NCBI GenBank assembly: GCA_944389715.1
Contig: CALXNI010000020.1
Span: forward strand, 1 to 9,720
DNA from: an uncultured Clostridia bacterium
Lineage (GTDB): Bacteria > Bacillota > Clostridia > TANB77 > CAG-508
Reading direction: 5' to 3'
Length of the DNA: 9,720 bases
Part shown: piece after piece, positions 1 through 6,189 of the stretch
Numbering within the stretch: the first letter of the stretch is position 1
How the letters are laid out: every line of letters starts with the position of its first letter
The notes under the pieces: model-generated
What the model was told of the DNA's origin: nothing
What the model saw: only the letters and a program-made list of their open reading frames with translations
Database searches by the model: none
Program-made: the position numbers and the translations under genes

Positions 1-134
1 GGGGTCGCACCCCTGGGCGACCCTTAAATATGCGGGTCGCCGTGGGCGGCGACCCCTACAACATTTGCAATTATTTTGTTTTTGCAATAAATTTTGTTTT
101 TTCTGGGCGGTTGTGGAACCCCACCCCTACAATT
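1..134 (-). repeat. GC-rich composite palindromic repeat, left copy
   Basis: This AT-rich genome has an abrupt GC-rich block here. Read on the minus strand it is a chain of small hairpin units, each beginning TGTAGGGG and closing with a CGCCC-type arm. One hairpin is perfect: GGGTCGCCG and CGGCGACCC around a TGGG loop at 34-55. An AT-rich linker containing TTTATTGCAAA joins the units. Positions 39-131 match the inverted complement of 9646-9720, except that the left copy has about 17 extra linker bases that look like an internal duplication. No coding signal is seen. It resembles short non-autonomous dispersed repeats (REP or MITE-like), but no transposase is present to confirm that. Confidence 0.75.
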
Positions 135-135
135 T

Positions 136-175
136 CAAAATTCTAATCTCCAATCTCTAACCTCTAATCTCTAAA
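136..175. repeat. Imperfect heptamer repeat of the ATTAGAG type
   Basis: On the minus strand just after murD there are about five imperfect seven-base units (TTAGAG, ATTAGAG, GTTAGAG, ATTGGAG, ATTAGAA). They sit between the gene end and the GC-rich repeat. A degenerate stretch of similar flavour (AATTGAG, AATTTAG) occupies 9620-9640 next to the right repeat copy, so the simple repeat and the GC-rich repeat appear to travel together. No function can be read from it. Confidence 0.5.
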
Positions 176-182
176 TAACAAA

Positions 183-1583
183 TTACAATTTGTTAACAAT
201 TTGTTTAAACCTATTTCCTCTTTCTTCGAAATTCTTAAACATATCAAAACTTGCACTTGCAGGAGAAAATAATACTACATTACCTTTTTTACTGACTTCT
301 TTTGCTTTTTCTATTGCTTCTTCTAAAGTTGAAACTTTATATATATCCAATTGCTTATTATACAGTTTTAGTTTTTCTGTAACTGCATTATATATTTTAA
401 TAGATGTTTGACCTAATAATATAAGCTTACTTACTTTATCTATAATTGGCTTTGCAAGTGGTGTATAATCTAAATGTTTATCATACCCACCTGCAATTAA
501 TACAATATCTTCGTTAAACGAATTTAAGCCTGCAATTGTTCTTGTTGGACTAGAAGCAATTGAATCATTATACCATTTTGCTCCATTAATTTCTCTTACA
601 AATTCTAATCTATGATTTACTCCTAAAAATTTGGTTATTGCAGAAGCTTGAACTTCAGTTGATACAAAATTATTTGTTGCAGCTATTGCTGCACAAATGT
701 TTTCATAATTGTGTATTCCTCTCAATTTAACATTTTTTGTATTAACTATATGTCTTCTTAAACCATTATCGCATATCTTTATAATACCATTGTCTAATAT
801 TACTCCATTATCTAATTTTGATTTACTACTAAAATATACAACTTTTCCTTTAGCTTGTTTAGAAAAGCTTTTTGTTATTTCATTTTCGTAATTTAATACT
901 AACAAATCATCTTCTTTCTGGTATTTAAATATATTAGCTTTTGAATTTATATACTCTTCATAAGATTTATGTATGTCTAAATGATTTGGTGTAACATTTG
1001 TCACTACTGCAATATTTGGACTAGTTTGCATAGTCATTAACTGAAAACTACTAAGTTCTAAAACAACATAATCTTCTGGTTTCATTTCATCTAATTTTGT
1101 AAACAAAGGAATTCCAATATTTCCACCTAAGTAGCATTTTACATTCTGTTCTTTTAGTATTTCGTATACTAATGATGTAGTAGTAGTTTTACCATCACTT
1201 CCTGTTATTCCTATTGTTGTACCTGGGCATAACTCTAACACTAGCTCTATTTCAGAAGTAAGTATTGCTCCTCTTTCTATTTCTTTTTGTATTTCTGGTA
1301 AATCTGGTCTGCAAGATGGACTTCTAAATATAACATCAAATCCGATTAATTTTGATAGATAATTTTCTCCAAAAGAAAATTTTAATTTATATTCATATAT
1401 TTTATCTAGAACATTTTTATCTAATTGATCAGCTGGTTTATTATTAAATAACATTATTTTTGAACCTAATTTATGTAAATAATCTATTAGTGGTATATTG
1501 CTTACCCCTAAACCAATTATGGCTACTTTTTTATTTTTTATATAATTGTTAAATTCTTCTAATTTTTCATTTACATATTTCAT
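183..1583 (-). CDS. murD: UDP-N-acetylmuramoyl-L-alanine--D-glutamate ligase (MurD)
   Basis: A cytoplasmic Mur ligase that joins D-glutamate to UDP-MurNAc-L-alanine with ATP, the second amino-acid addition in peptidoglycan precursor synthesis. The 466 residues are close to the usual family length. An N-terminal Rossmann-like segment (AIIGLGVSN, about 21-29) binds the UDP substrate. The ATP P-loop is GSDGKTTT near 128-135, in the central Mur ligase domain, followed by GGNIGIP, LELSSFQL and NHLDIH. The C-terminal domain has HRLEF, YNDSIASSPTRT, AGGYDKH and FSPASASFDMF. The ATG is supported by AAAGGAG seven bases upstream and is embedded in the 3' end of the cinA-type gene (17-base overlap), indicating translational coupling. 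The stop is TAA. No zero-frame CGG codon was found. The frame is intact, so this gene shows that breakage in the window is not general. Confidence 0.95.
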   Translation of the reverse strand: MKYVNEKLEEFNNYIKNKKVAIIGLGVSNIPLIDYLHKLGSKIMLFNNKPADQLDKNVLDKIYEYKLKFSFGENYLSKLIGFDVIFRSPSCRPDLPEIQKEIERGAILTSEIELVLELCPGTTIGITGSDGKTTTTSLVYEILKEQNVKCYLGGNIGIPLFTKLDEMKPEDYVVLELSSFQLMTMQTSPNIAVVTNVTPNHLDIHKSYEEYINSKANIFKYQKEDDLLVLNYENEITKSFSKQAKGKVVYFSSKSKLDNGVILDNGIIKICDNGLRRHIVNTKNVKLRGIHNYENICAAIAATNNFVSTEVQASAITKFLGVNHRLEFVREINGAKWYNDSIASSPTRTIAGLNSFNEDIVLIAGGYDKHLDYTPLAKPIIDKVSKLILLGQTSIKIYNAVTEKLKLYNKQLDIYKVSTLEEAIEKAKEVSKKGNVVLFSPASASFDMFKNFEERGNRFKQIVNKL

Positions 1584-2034
1584 ACAACTTCTCCTTTATA
1601 TAATTAACTATATATTTTTTCTTTTCAAATTTATTGCTCCCCTTTGCGTCTATTTTATATGTGTAATATTTATTATTTGATTTATCATAAATCGAAATGT
1701 ATACAGCATTTATTTCATTACTATTATTTTTAGGATATTTGCTTCCTAATTGGCCAGTTATGCCCACCCCGTAATCCGATTTAGCAATATTTGTAACTTT
1801 GTTTGCCATTTCTTCTGCAACTTGCCTGCTGTAAACAGTATATGTATTAATTGTATTTTTTGATACACCAAAATAAATTTTATATTCATTTGAATAAGTA
1901 ATTAGTCCTAAGTTAAAAACATTGCTCGAGCCATCTATATTTGTTATTTCACTTGCAAATAATCCTCCTGTGCATGATTCCATTGATGATATTGTTTTGT
2001 TGCATTTTTTTAACAAATTAACCAATTTTTTCAT
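1567..2034 (-). CDS. CinA C-terminal-domain protein, probable nicotinamide-nucleotide amidohydrolase (PncC type)
   Basis: A 155-residue stand-alone CinA C-terminal domain. Characterised members deamidate nicotinamide mononucleotide to nicotinic acid mononucleotide in pyridine nucleotide salvage; activity here is inferred from the family. Family motifs are visible: ESCTGGLFASEITNIDGSS near 20-38, the YSNEYK segment, SRQVAEEMANK and GITGQLG. The usual glycine/proline-rich GPGG stretch after GITG is replaced by GQLGSKYPKNNSNE, so this is a divergent variant. I chose the internal ATG at 2034 because GGAGGAG lies just upstream; the open frame extends further only through promoter sequence. The stop is TGA and overlaps the murD start. 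This is the only TGA stop among the confident genes and argues that TGA normally terminates here. Promoter at 2069-2097. Confidence 0.85.
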   Translation of the reverse strand: MKKLVNLLKKCNKTISSMESCTGGLFASEITNIDGSSNVFNLGLITYSNEYKIYFGVSKNTINTYTVYSRQVAEEMANKVTNIAKSDYGVGITGQLGSKYPKNNSNEINAVYISIYDKSNNKYYTYKIDAKGSNKFEKKKYIVNYIKEKLYEICK

Positions 2035-2068
2035 AAGCTCCTCCATATAGATTAATAGATTAATTTTA

Positions 2069-2097
2069 ATTATATACCAAAAAATAAAGTTTAACAA
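2069..2097 (-). promoter_or_regulatory. Sigma-A-type promoter for the cinA-murD pair
   Basis: On the minus strand TTGTTA (2092-2097) and TATAAT (2069-2074) are separated by exactly 17 bases. The -10 box lies about 35 bases upstream of the cinA start codon. It is the only strong promoter seen ahead of the two overlapping genes, so they probably share one transcript. Confidence 0.7.
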
Positions 2098-2167
2098 ATT
2101 TTAATAGAATATTTTTTATTGTTTTGAAAATACTAATATTGAAAATTAATTTTGGAGGTGCTTTAAT

Positions 2168-2269
2168 ATGGGAAAAAACAAAAATAAAGAAAATAAGCAA
2201 AATAAAAATAATAACAAAAATGAAAGAATAGACAATAATAATCGTCAAGATAATAATAACTGTAAATAA
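2168..2269 (+). CDS. Lys/Asn-rich 33-residue microprotein
   Basis: A small ORF starting at ATG 2168 with an excellent TTGGAGGTG ribosome site about 8 bases upstream and ending TAA directly at a strong terminator palindrome. The product (MGKNKNKENK... ending NNNCK) is about three quarters lysine and asparagine and has no hydrophobic core, signal peptide or membrane segment. It would be strongly basic and disordered. The composition is partly what AT-rich DNA gives by chance, but the ribosome site and dedicated terminator argue for a real transcript and translation. It is divergent from cinA and convergent with the uvrA transcript. No family is recognised. A basic disordered peptide could bind nucleic acid, but that is speculation. 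Confidence 0.55.
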   Translation: MGKNKNKENKQNKNNNKNERIDNNNRQDNNNCK

Positions 2270-2317
2270 TTTTAAAACTCCTTAGAATTAATTCTAAGGA
2301 GTTTTAAAATTATTTAC
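2262..2317. terminator. 56-bp perfect palindrome, probable bidirectional terminator
   Basis: Centred between 2289 and 2290, the arms match perfectly over 28 bases each (inner part TTAGAATT/AATTCTAA, outer part GGAGTTTTAAAATTATTT). Each arm includes the last lysine codon and TAA stop of the gene entering it: the plus microprotein stop at 2267-2269 and the minus ORF stop at 2310-2312. Runs of T follow the CTCC/GGAG core on both strands, so it can terminate transcription from both sides. Confidence 0.8.
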
Positions 2318-2470
2318 TTAAATCATCATAATTTGATAAAGTAGACATATTATCATATTGGCTATTAATCAATGTATAAAAATTTTCCATGTCAGATAAA
2401 TTTATTGCTTCGTCAGGGCATTCCCAATCTGGTTTTGTAATCAAGTATTACTAAACGAATCCTCAGACAT
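2310..2470 (-). pseudogene. Small unrecognised ORF after uvrA, frame broken near 2444
   Basis: Immediately after the uvrA stop there is AGAGAGGA, then ATG at 2479 and a better spaced ATG at 2470 encoding MSEDSFSNT before TGA at 2441-2443. In another frame, starting at TTG 2444, the reading continues with LITKPDWECPDEAINL and on to a TAA at 2310-2312 inside the palindrome. Restoring one T (ACTTGA to ACTTTGA) would join the two into an acidic protein of about 53 residues. Unlike the uvr breaks this is a one-base loss in a T run. The alternative is an ORF of about 44 residues from the TTG, but no well-placed ribosome site supports it. The product family is unknown. It would be co-transcribed with uvrA. 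Confidence 0.45.
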
Positions 2471-2486
2471 AGTTTTCATATCCTCT

Positions 2487-5345
2487 CTAATTTAAATATT
2501 TTTTTAAAAATTGGCCAGTATAAGATCTTTCATTTTTTACAATTTGTTCTGGAGTACCAATTCCTATAATTTCTCCTCCTCTATCTCCACCTTCTGGTCC
2601 TAGGTCAATTATATAATCAGCTGTTTTTATTAAATCTAAATTATGCTCTATTACAAGAATTGTATTTCCAGTATCTACAAGTCTATGAAGAATATCTACT
2701 AATCTATGTACATCAGCAATATGTAGTCCTGTAGTTGGCTCATCTAATATATATAATGTTTTACCTGTTGGCCTTTTCGAAAGTTCTGTTGCAAGTTTTA
2801 TTCTTTGAGCTTCTCCTCCTGATAAAGTAGTAGAAGGTTGTCCGAAGCTTAATATATCCAAGACCTACATCATATAATGTTTGTATTTTTTGTTTTATTC
2901 TTGGTACATTTGCAAAAAATTCTAATGCTTCTTCAACAGTCATATCTAAAATATCTGAAATATTTTTTCCTTTATATTTAACTTCTAGTGTTTCTTTGTT
3001 ATATCTTTTGCCTTTACAAACTTCGCAAGGAACATAAACATCCGGTAAAAAATGCATTTCTATTTTTAACACCCCGTCACCCTGACATGCTTCGCATCTA
3101 CCACCAGCAACATTAAAACTAAACCTTCCCTTTTGATATCCTCTTAACTTGGCTTCATTTGTTGTTGCAAATATATCTCTAATATAATCAAATACGCCTG
3201 TATATGTTGCAGGGTTTGAACGTGGGGTTCTTCCTATAGGAGATTGATCTATATTTATTATTTTATCAATATTTTCTATTCCCTTAATCTCTTTGCACTT
3301 TCCACCTTTTTCAGATGAACCATATAACTCTCTTGCAAGATTTTTATATAATACCTCATTTACCAAAGTACTCTTTCCGTGAACCAGAAACACCTGTTAC
3401 ACAAGTAAATACACCTAATGGTATTTTAACATCTAAGTTTTTTAAATTATTTTCACATGCTCCTTCTATTTGAATAGAAACAGGTTTTGGTTTTCTTCTC
3501 TTTTTAGGAACAGGTATTTTCTTTCTTCCACTTAAATATTGTCCAGTAATAGATTCTGGAATTTTTTTAATTTCTTCGCTTGTTCCGCTGTGCGATTACT
3601 TTTCCTCCATGAACACCAGGACCTGGTCCTATATCAATTATTTGATCTGCTGCATACATTGTATCTTCATCATTTTCTGCTACAATTAGTGTGTTTCCTA
3701 AATCTCTTAATTTTTTTAAAGTCTCTAAAAGTTTATCATTATCTCTTTGATGTAAGCCAATACTTGGTTCATCTAAAATATATAAAACACCTGTTAATCC
3801 TGATCCAATTTGTGTTGCAAGTCTAATTCTTTGTGCTTCCCCACCAGAAAGCGTTCCTGCAGGTCTAGAAAGTGTTAAATAATCTAATCCAACATCAATT
3901 AAAAATTGCAATCTTTTATCTAGTTCTTTAATTATTTGTTCGGATATTAAACTTTCTGTTTTGGTTAGTTTTAAATTTGTAATATATTCTTTTATTTTTG
4001 TAATAGACATGTTTGTTAATTCATAAATATTTTTATCTCCAACTTTTACAGATAAACTCTCCTTTTTTAATCTTGCACCATTACAATCATCACAATGGCT
4101 GTTTGTCATATACATCTCATAAAATGTTCTCATTCCTTGAGACTTTGTTTCTCTATATCTTCTTTCTAATGTTGGTATTACCCCTTCAAATGCAGCTGTA
4201 AATTTTCTTATACCTGCGGCTGATTCATATTCAAAGTCTATTTTTTCGTCTCCAGTTCCGTAGAGTATTTTATTTAAAAATTCTCTAGGTAATTTTTTTA
4301 TTGGAACTTTTATATCAACTCCATAATGTCTTGCGATACTTTCAAAATACATTTTTGCCATTGTATCGCCTCTCTTCATTGTGCTTGCTCCAAACGCTTT
4401 TACTCCATCATATCATGTTTTATTTTTATCAGGTATTATCAAATCTTCATCAATTTTCATTATATAACCTATACCTGTACAAGTTGGGCATGCACCAAAT
4501 GGATTATTAAAAGAGAACATTCTTGGTGTTAATTCTTCAAAACTTATATTACAATCTGGACAAGCATAGTTTTGGCTAAATAATAATTCTTCGTGAGATT
4601 TCGGGCGGACAGAGGCGTCCGCCCCTACATATATTACATCTACTAAAACAAGATTGTTTGCATATTTCAATGCAATTTCAACACTTTCTGTTAATCTACT
4701 TCTTATATCACTTCTTATAACTAATCTATCAACAATTATTTCTACATTATGTTTTTTCTTTCTATCTATTTGTAGGTCATCAGTTAATTCTACAATTTCT
4801 CCATCTATTCTTGCTCTTACGAATCCTTCTTTCGCAAAATTTTCTAATAATTTTACAAATTCACCTTTTCTTCCTCTTACAACTGGTGCTAAAACTTGTA
4901 TTCTGGTTCCCTCTTCTAAACTCATTAAAGAATCTACTATTTGATCAATTGTTTGTTTTTCAATTTTTTTACCACATTTGGGACAATATGGTACACCTAT
5001 TCTTGCATAAAGCAAACGAATATAGTCATAAATTTCAGTTACTGTTCCAACTGTAGAACGCGGATTCCTAGATGTGGTTTTTTGGTCAATAGAAATAGCT
5101 GGAGAAAGCCCTTCAATAGATTCAACGTTTGGCTTTTCCATTAGTCCCAAAAATTGTCTAGCATAACTAGACAAACTTTCTACATATCTTCTTTGTCCTT
5201 CTGCATATAATGTGTCAAATGCAAGAGAAGATTTTCCTGAGCCAGAAAGGCCAGTTATTACAACTAATTTATCCCTTGGTATAGTTAAATTTATATTTTT
5301 TAAATTATGTTCTTTAGCACCTTTTATTACAATATTATCGTTCAT
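2487..5345 (-). CDS. uvrA: UvrA, excinuclease ABC ATPase subunit, frame interrupted three times (+1) plus one in-frame TGA
   Basis: UvrA is the damage-sensing dimeric ABC ATPase of nucleotide excision repair and loads UvrB. The start MNDNIVIKGAKEHNL at 5345 has a G-run (GGGGGG) as ribosome site. Skipping three extra bases gives about 951 residues, normal for the family. Domain order: Walker A GLSGSGKSS (32-40), zinc-site cysteines (CPKC; CPDC...CPTC), CDDCNGARL, signature TLSGGEAQRIRL, LDEPSIGLHQRDND; then the second ABC half with Walker A VSGSGKS (about 652-658), CEACQGDG/CEVCKGKRYN, LSGGEAQRIKL, LDEPTTGLH and VIEHN. Oddities: extra C before GGA at 3587, 3379 and 2844; TGA at 4413-4415 (codon 311); AENDED where VEHDED is expected, so the first H-loop histidine is Asn558; an in-frame GC-rich palindromic repeat encoding about residues 239-250. 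Stop TAG. Without recoding the longest N-terminal product is 310 residues. Either recoded or decaying. Confidence 0.9.
2842..2844 (-). other. +1 frame break CTT-CGG-A in uvrA (third)
   Basis: Zero frame reads GYIKL then CGG and runs into unrelated residues. Skipping the C at 2844 gives CTT-GGA-CAA-CCT, restoring GYIKLGQPSTTLSGGE just before the second ABC signature. The restored glycine is strongly conserved in UvrA. Confidence 0.9.
3377..3379 (-). other. +1 frame break TCA-CGG-A in uvrA (second), inside the second Walker A
   Basis: Zero frame reads VTGVSGS-R-K-E. Skipping the C at 3379 gives TCA-GGA-AAG-AGT, restoring VTGVSGSGKSTLVNE, the P-loop of the second ATPase half. The first P-loop in the same gene has TCA-GGA-AAA without an extra base and is intact. 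Confidence 0.92.
3585..3587 (-). other. +1 frame break CAG-CGG-A in uvrA (first)
   Basis: Zero frame reads GGKVIAQ-R-N and soon stops. Skipping the C at 3587 gives CAG-GGA-ACA-AGC, restoring VIAQGTSEEIKKIPES, the conserved segment that precedes TGQYLSG in UvrA. Confidence 0.9.
4413..4415 (-). other. In-frame TGA at UvrA codon 311
   Basis: The frame is unchanged on both sides: LIIPDKNKT, then TGA, then YDGVKAFGAS and onward into clear UvrA sequence. UvrA homologues usually carry a hydrophobic residue here, so a TTA-to-TGA change is one simple origin. GGAG followed eight bases later by ATG at 4379 could allow reinitiation, giving a split protein. Confidence 0.85.
4599..4629 (-). repeat. GC-rich palindromic repeat inserted in frame inside uvrA
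   Basis: The minus strand reads TGTAGGGGCGGAC, a six-base loop, then GTCCGCCCGAAA: the same hairpin unit as at 1-134, 5463-5545 and 9646-9720. The stem is a perfect 8 bp (4603-4610 with 4617-4624). It keeps the frame and encodes YVGADASVRPKS at about residues 239-250, just upstream of the CPDC zinc-site cysteines, where typical UvrA proteins are shorter. This is comparable in kind to the Rickettsia palindromic elements found inside genes. Confidence 0.75.
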
Positions 5346-5372
5346 TATTGCCCCCCAATAAATACTTTTTAT

Positions 5373-5408
5373 ATTATGTAAACAAAAATTCCATGTATCA
5401 AGATACAT
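5373..5408 (-). promoter_or_regulatory. uvrA promoter with a 16-bp palindrome over the -35 box
   Basis: On the minus strand TTGATA (5396-5401) and CATAAT (5373-5378) are 17 bases apart, about 28 bases before the uvrA start codon. A perfect inverted repeat, ATGTATC-TT-GATACAT (5393-5408), covers the -35 box, where a repressor could block polymerase. It is not the GAAC-N4-GTTC form expected of a Firmicute LexA site. Confidence 0.55.
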
Positions 5409-5462
5409 TTACTGTAATTTATTAATTTCTGTTAATATTCAAACTAAAATTTAAAAATGGTA

Positions 5463-5545
5463 TGTAGGGGCGATTTTAATCGCCCGAAAAAACATGCCAA
5501 ATTTATTGAAAACGTTGTAGGGACGGACGCCCCTGTCCGCTCGCT
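5463..5545 (+). repeat. GC-rich composite palindromic repeat, middle copy
   Basis: Two hairpin units: TGTAGGGGCGATT with AATCGCCC (perfect 8-bp stem, two-base loop, 5468-5485) and a second around GGACGGAC and GTCCGCTC (about 5519-5543). They are joined by a linker containing AAATTTATTGAAAACG, cognate to the linkers in the outer copies. The rest of 5409-5602, upstream of uvrA, shows no coding signal. Confidence 0.7.
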
Positions 5546-5602
5546 CTCCAAAGAAATTACTAAAATATGAATTATAATCTGTCAAAAGCATAAATACTAG
5601 AT

Positions 5603-5631
5603 GAACAGCCTATCGAAAAGATAGACTGTTC
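5603..5631 (-). terminator. Hairpin terminator after the 5638-5946 gene
   Basis: The arms GAACAGCCTATC (5603-5614) and GATAGACTGTTC (5620-5631) pair over 12 bp with one mismatch around a five-base loop. It begins six bases after the minus-strand stop codon. The following T tract on the minus strand is weak. Confidence 0.55.
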
Positions 5632-5637
5632 CTACTT

Positions 5638-5946
5638 TTACAGTACATCGATCCTATAGCCGAGATGCTTATAATAATCGATATAAAAGTAAAAATCGTT
5701 TGGCATGTCTCTCCGTTCCTTATAAGTTATAACTCTAGGATCTCGAGAGTTACATCCAACTTTCATTGCTCCCAATTCTATGACCATAAAATCACAAATA
5801 TCGCCTCCATAAGAATCAAACTTTTTTAGCAATCCTTCATGTTCACTTAAATAGGATAGTGCTATATCTTCGTGCCGAGTTCCATTTTTGGCGACTTCGC
5901 CATTGGGAAGAATAAATCCTCGAGTTATACCCCAAGAATTTTGCAT
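5638..5946 (-). CDS. Hypothetical protein, 102 residues, atypical codon use
   Basis: Not recognised. I chose ATG 5946 (MQNSWGITRGFILPNGEV) because AAGGAG lies 8 bases upstream; the frame stays open 14 codons further only through promoter sequence. The product is soluble-looking and mixed in charge, with no signal peptide or membrane helix, and contains GTRHEDIALSYL, an SYGGDICDFMV stretch and a Tyr/Phe-rich end (DFYFYIDYYKHLGYRIDVL). It has its own promoter and terminator, so it is a single-gene unit. Its base and codon use differs from murD and uvr: CGA, CTC and two in-frame CGG codons (ACT-CGG-CAC and GAA-CGG-AGA), suggesting later acquisition. The second is CGG-A yet the frame continues unshifted to a stop placed right at the terminator, which matters for the uvr frameshift hypothesis. 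Confidence 0.7.
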   Translation of the reverse strand: MQNSWGITRGFILPNGEVAKNGTRHEDIALSYLSEHEGLLKKFDSYGGDICDFMVIELGAMKVGCNSRDPRVITYKERRDMPNDFYFYIDYYKHLGYRIDVL

Positions 5947-5978
5947 AATAAACACTCCTTTTGGATTATTATATATAA

Positions 5979-6007
5979 ATTGTATCATATATTTACAAAT
6001 ATATCAA
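5979..6007 (-). promoter_or_regulatory. Promoter of the 5638-5946 gene
   Basis: Minus-strand TTGATA (6002-6007) and TACAAT (5979-5984) lie 17 bases apart, about 32 bases before the start codon. An alternative pair, TTGTAA and TATATA, is shifted slightly downstream. Confidence 0.6.
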
Positions 6008-6070
6008 TTTTATTGTTAAAAAAACATCTCTTACTTAATTAAGGTTCTAAAACATTATTATATTTTTTAG

Positions 6071-6099
6071 TTGCATGAATCGACATAAAATGGTAAAAT
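6071..6099 (+). promoter_or_regulatory. Promoter of the 6190-6528 gene
   Basis: TTGCAT (6071-6076) and TAAAAT (6094-6099) are 17 bases apart. The implied leader is about 80 bases and holds an AGCAAAAA/TTTTTGCT inverted repeat (6122-6129 with 6136-6143), a weak AT-rich hairpin without a clear T tail. Confidence 0.6.
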
Positions 6100-6189
6100 A
6101 ATTTTATAGTGATTTGCAAATAGCAAAAATTACTTTTTTTGCTTATCACTTAAAAAGTCTGCTAAATAAATTTTGGAGGTACTACATCT

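Noticed and set aside
1..134. CRISPR array
   Set aside because: The repeats are few, palindromic and differ in unit length, with no regular unique spacers and no cas genes.
190..1000. Plus-strand open frames inside murD
   Set aside because: They are antisense to a protein with all MurD motifs, lack ribosome sites and have low-complexity translations.
1567..1569. Genome-wide reading of TGA as an amino acid
   Set aside because: The cinA-type gene ends in TGA at the expected family length, exactly at the murD overlap, and Trp is encoded by TGG elsewhere (for example AKWYND in murD).
2066..2248. Minus-strand 60-residue hydrophobic open frame
   Set aside because: It lies antisense to the Lys/Asn microprotein (AAA/AAT codons read backwards give Phe/Ile), overlaps the cinA promoter and has no ribosome site.
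3539..5144. Plus-strand open frames opposite uvrA
   Set aside because: Their translations are Leu/Phe/His-rich shadows of the AT-rich antisense strand and no ribosome site or motif supports them.
6122..6143. Riboswitch or attenuator in the leader of the 6190-6528 gene
   Set aside because: It is only a weak AT-rich inverted repeat without a T tail or any aptamer-like conserved core.
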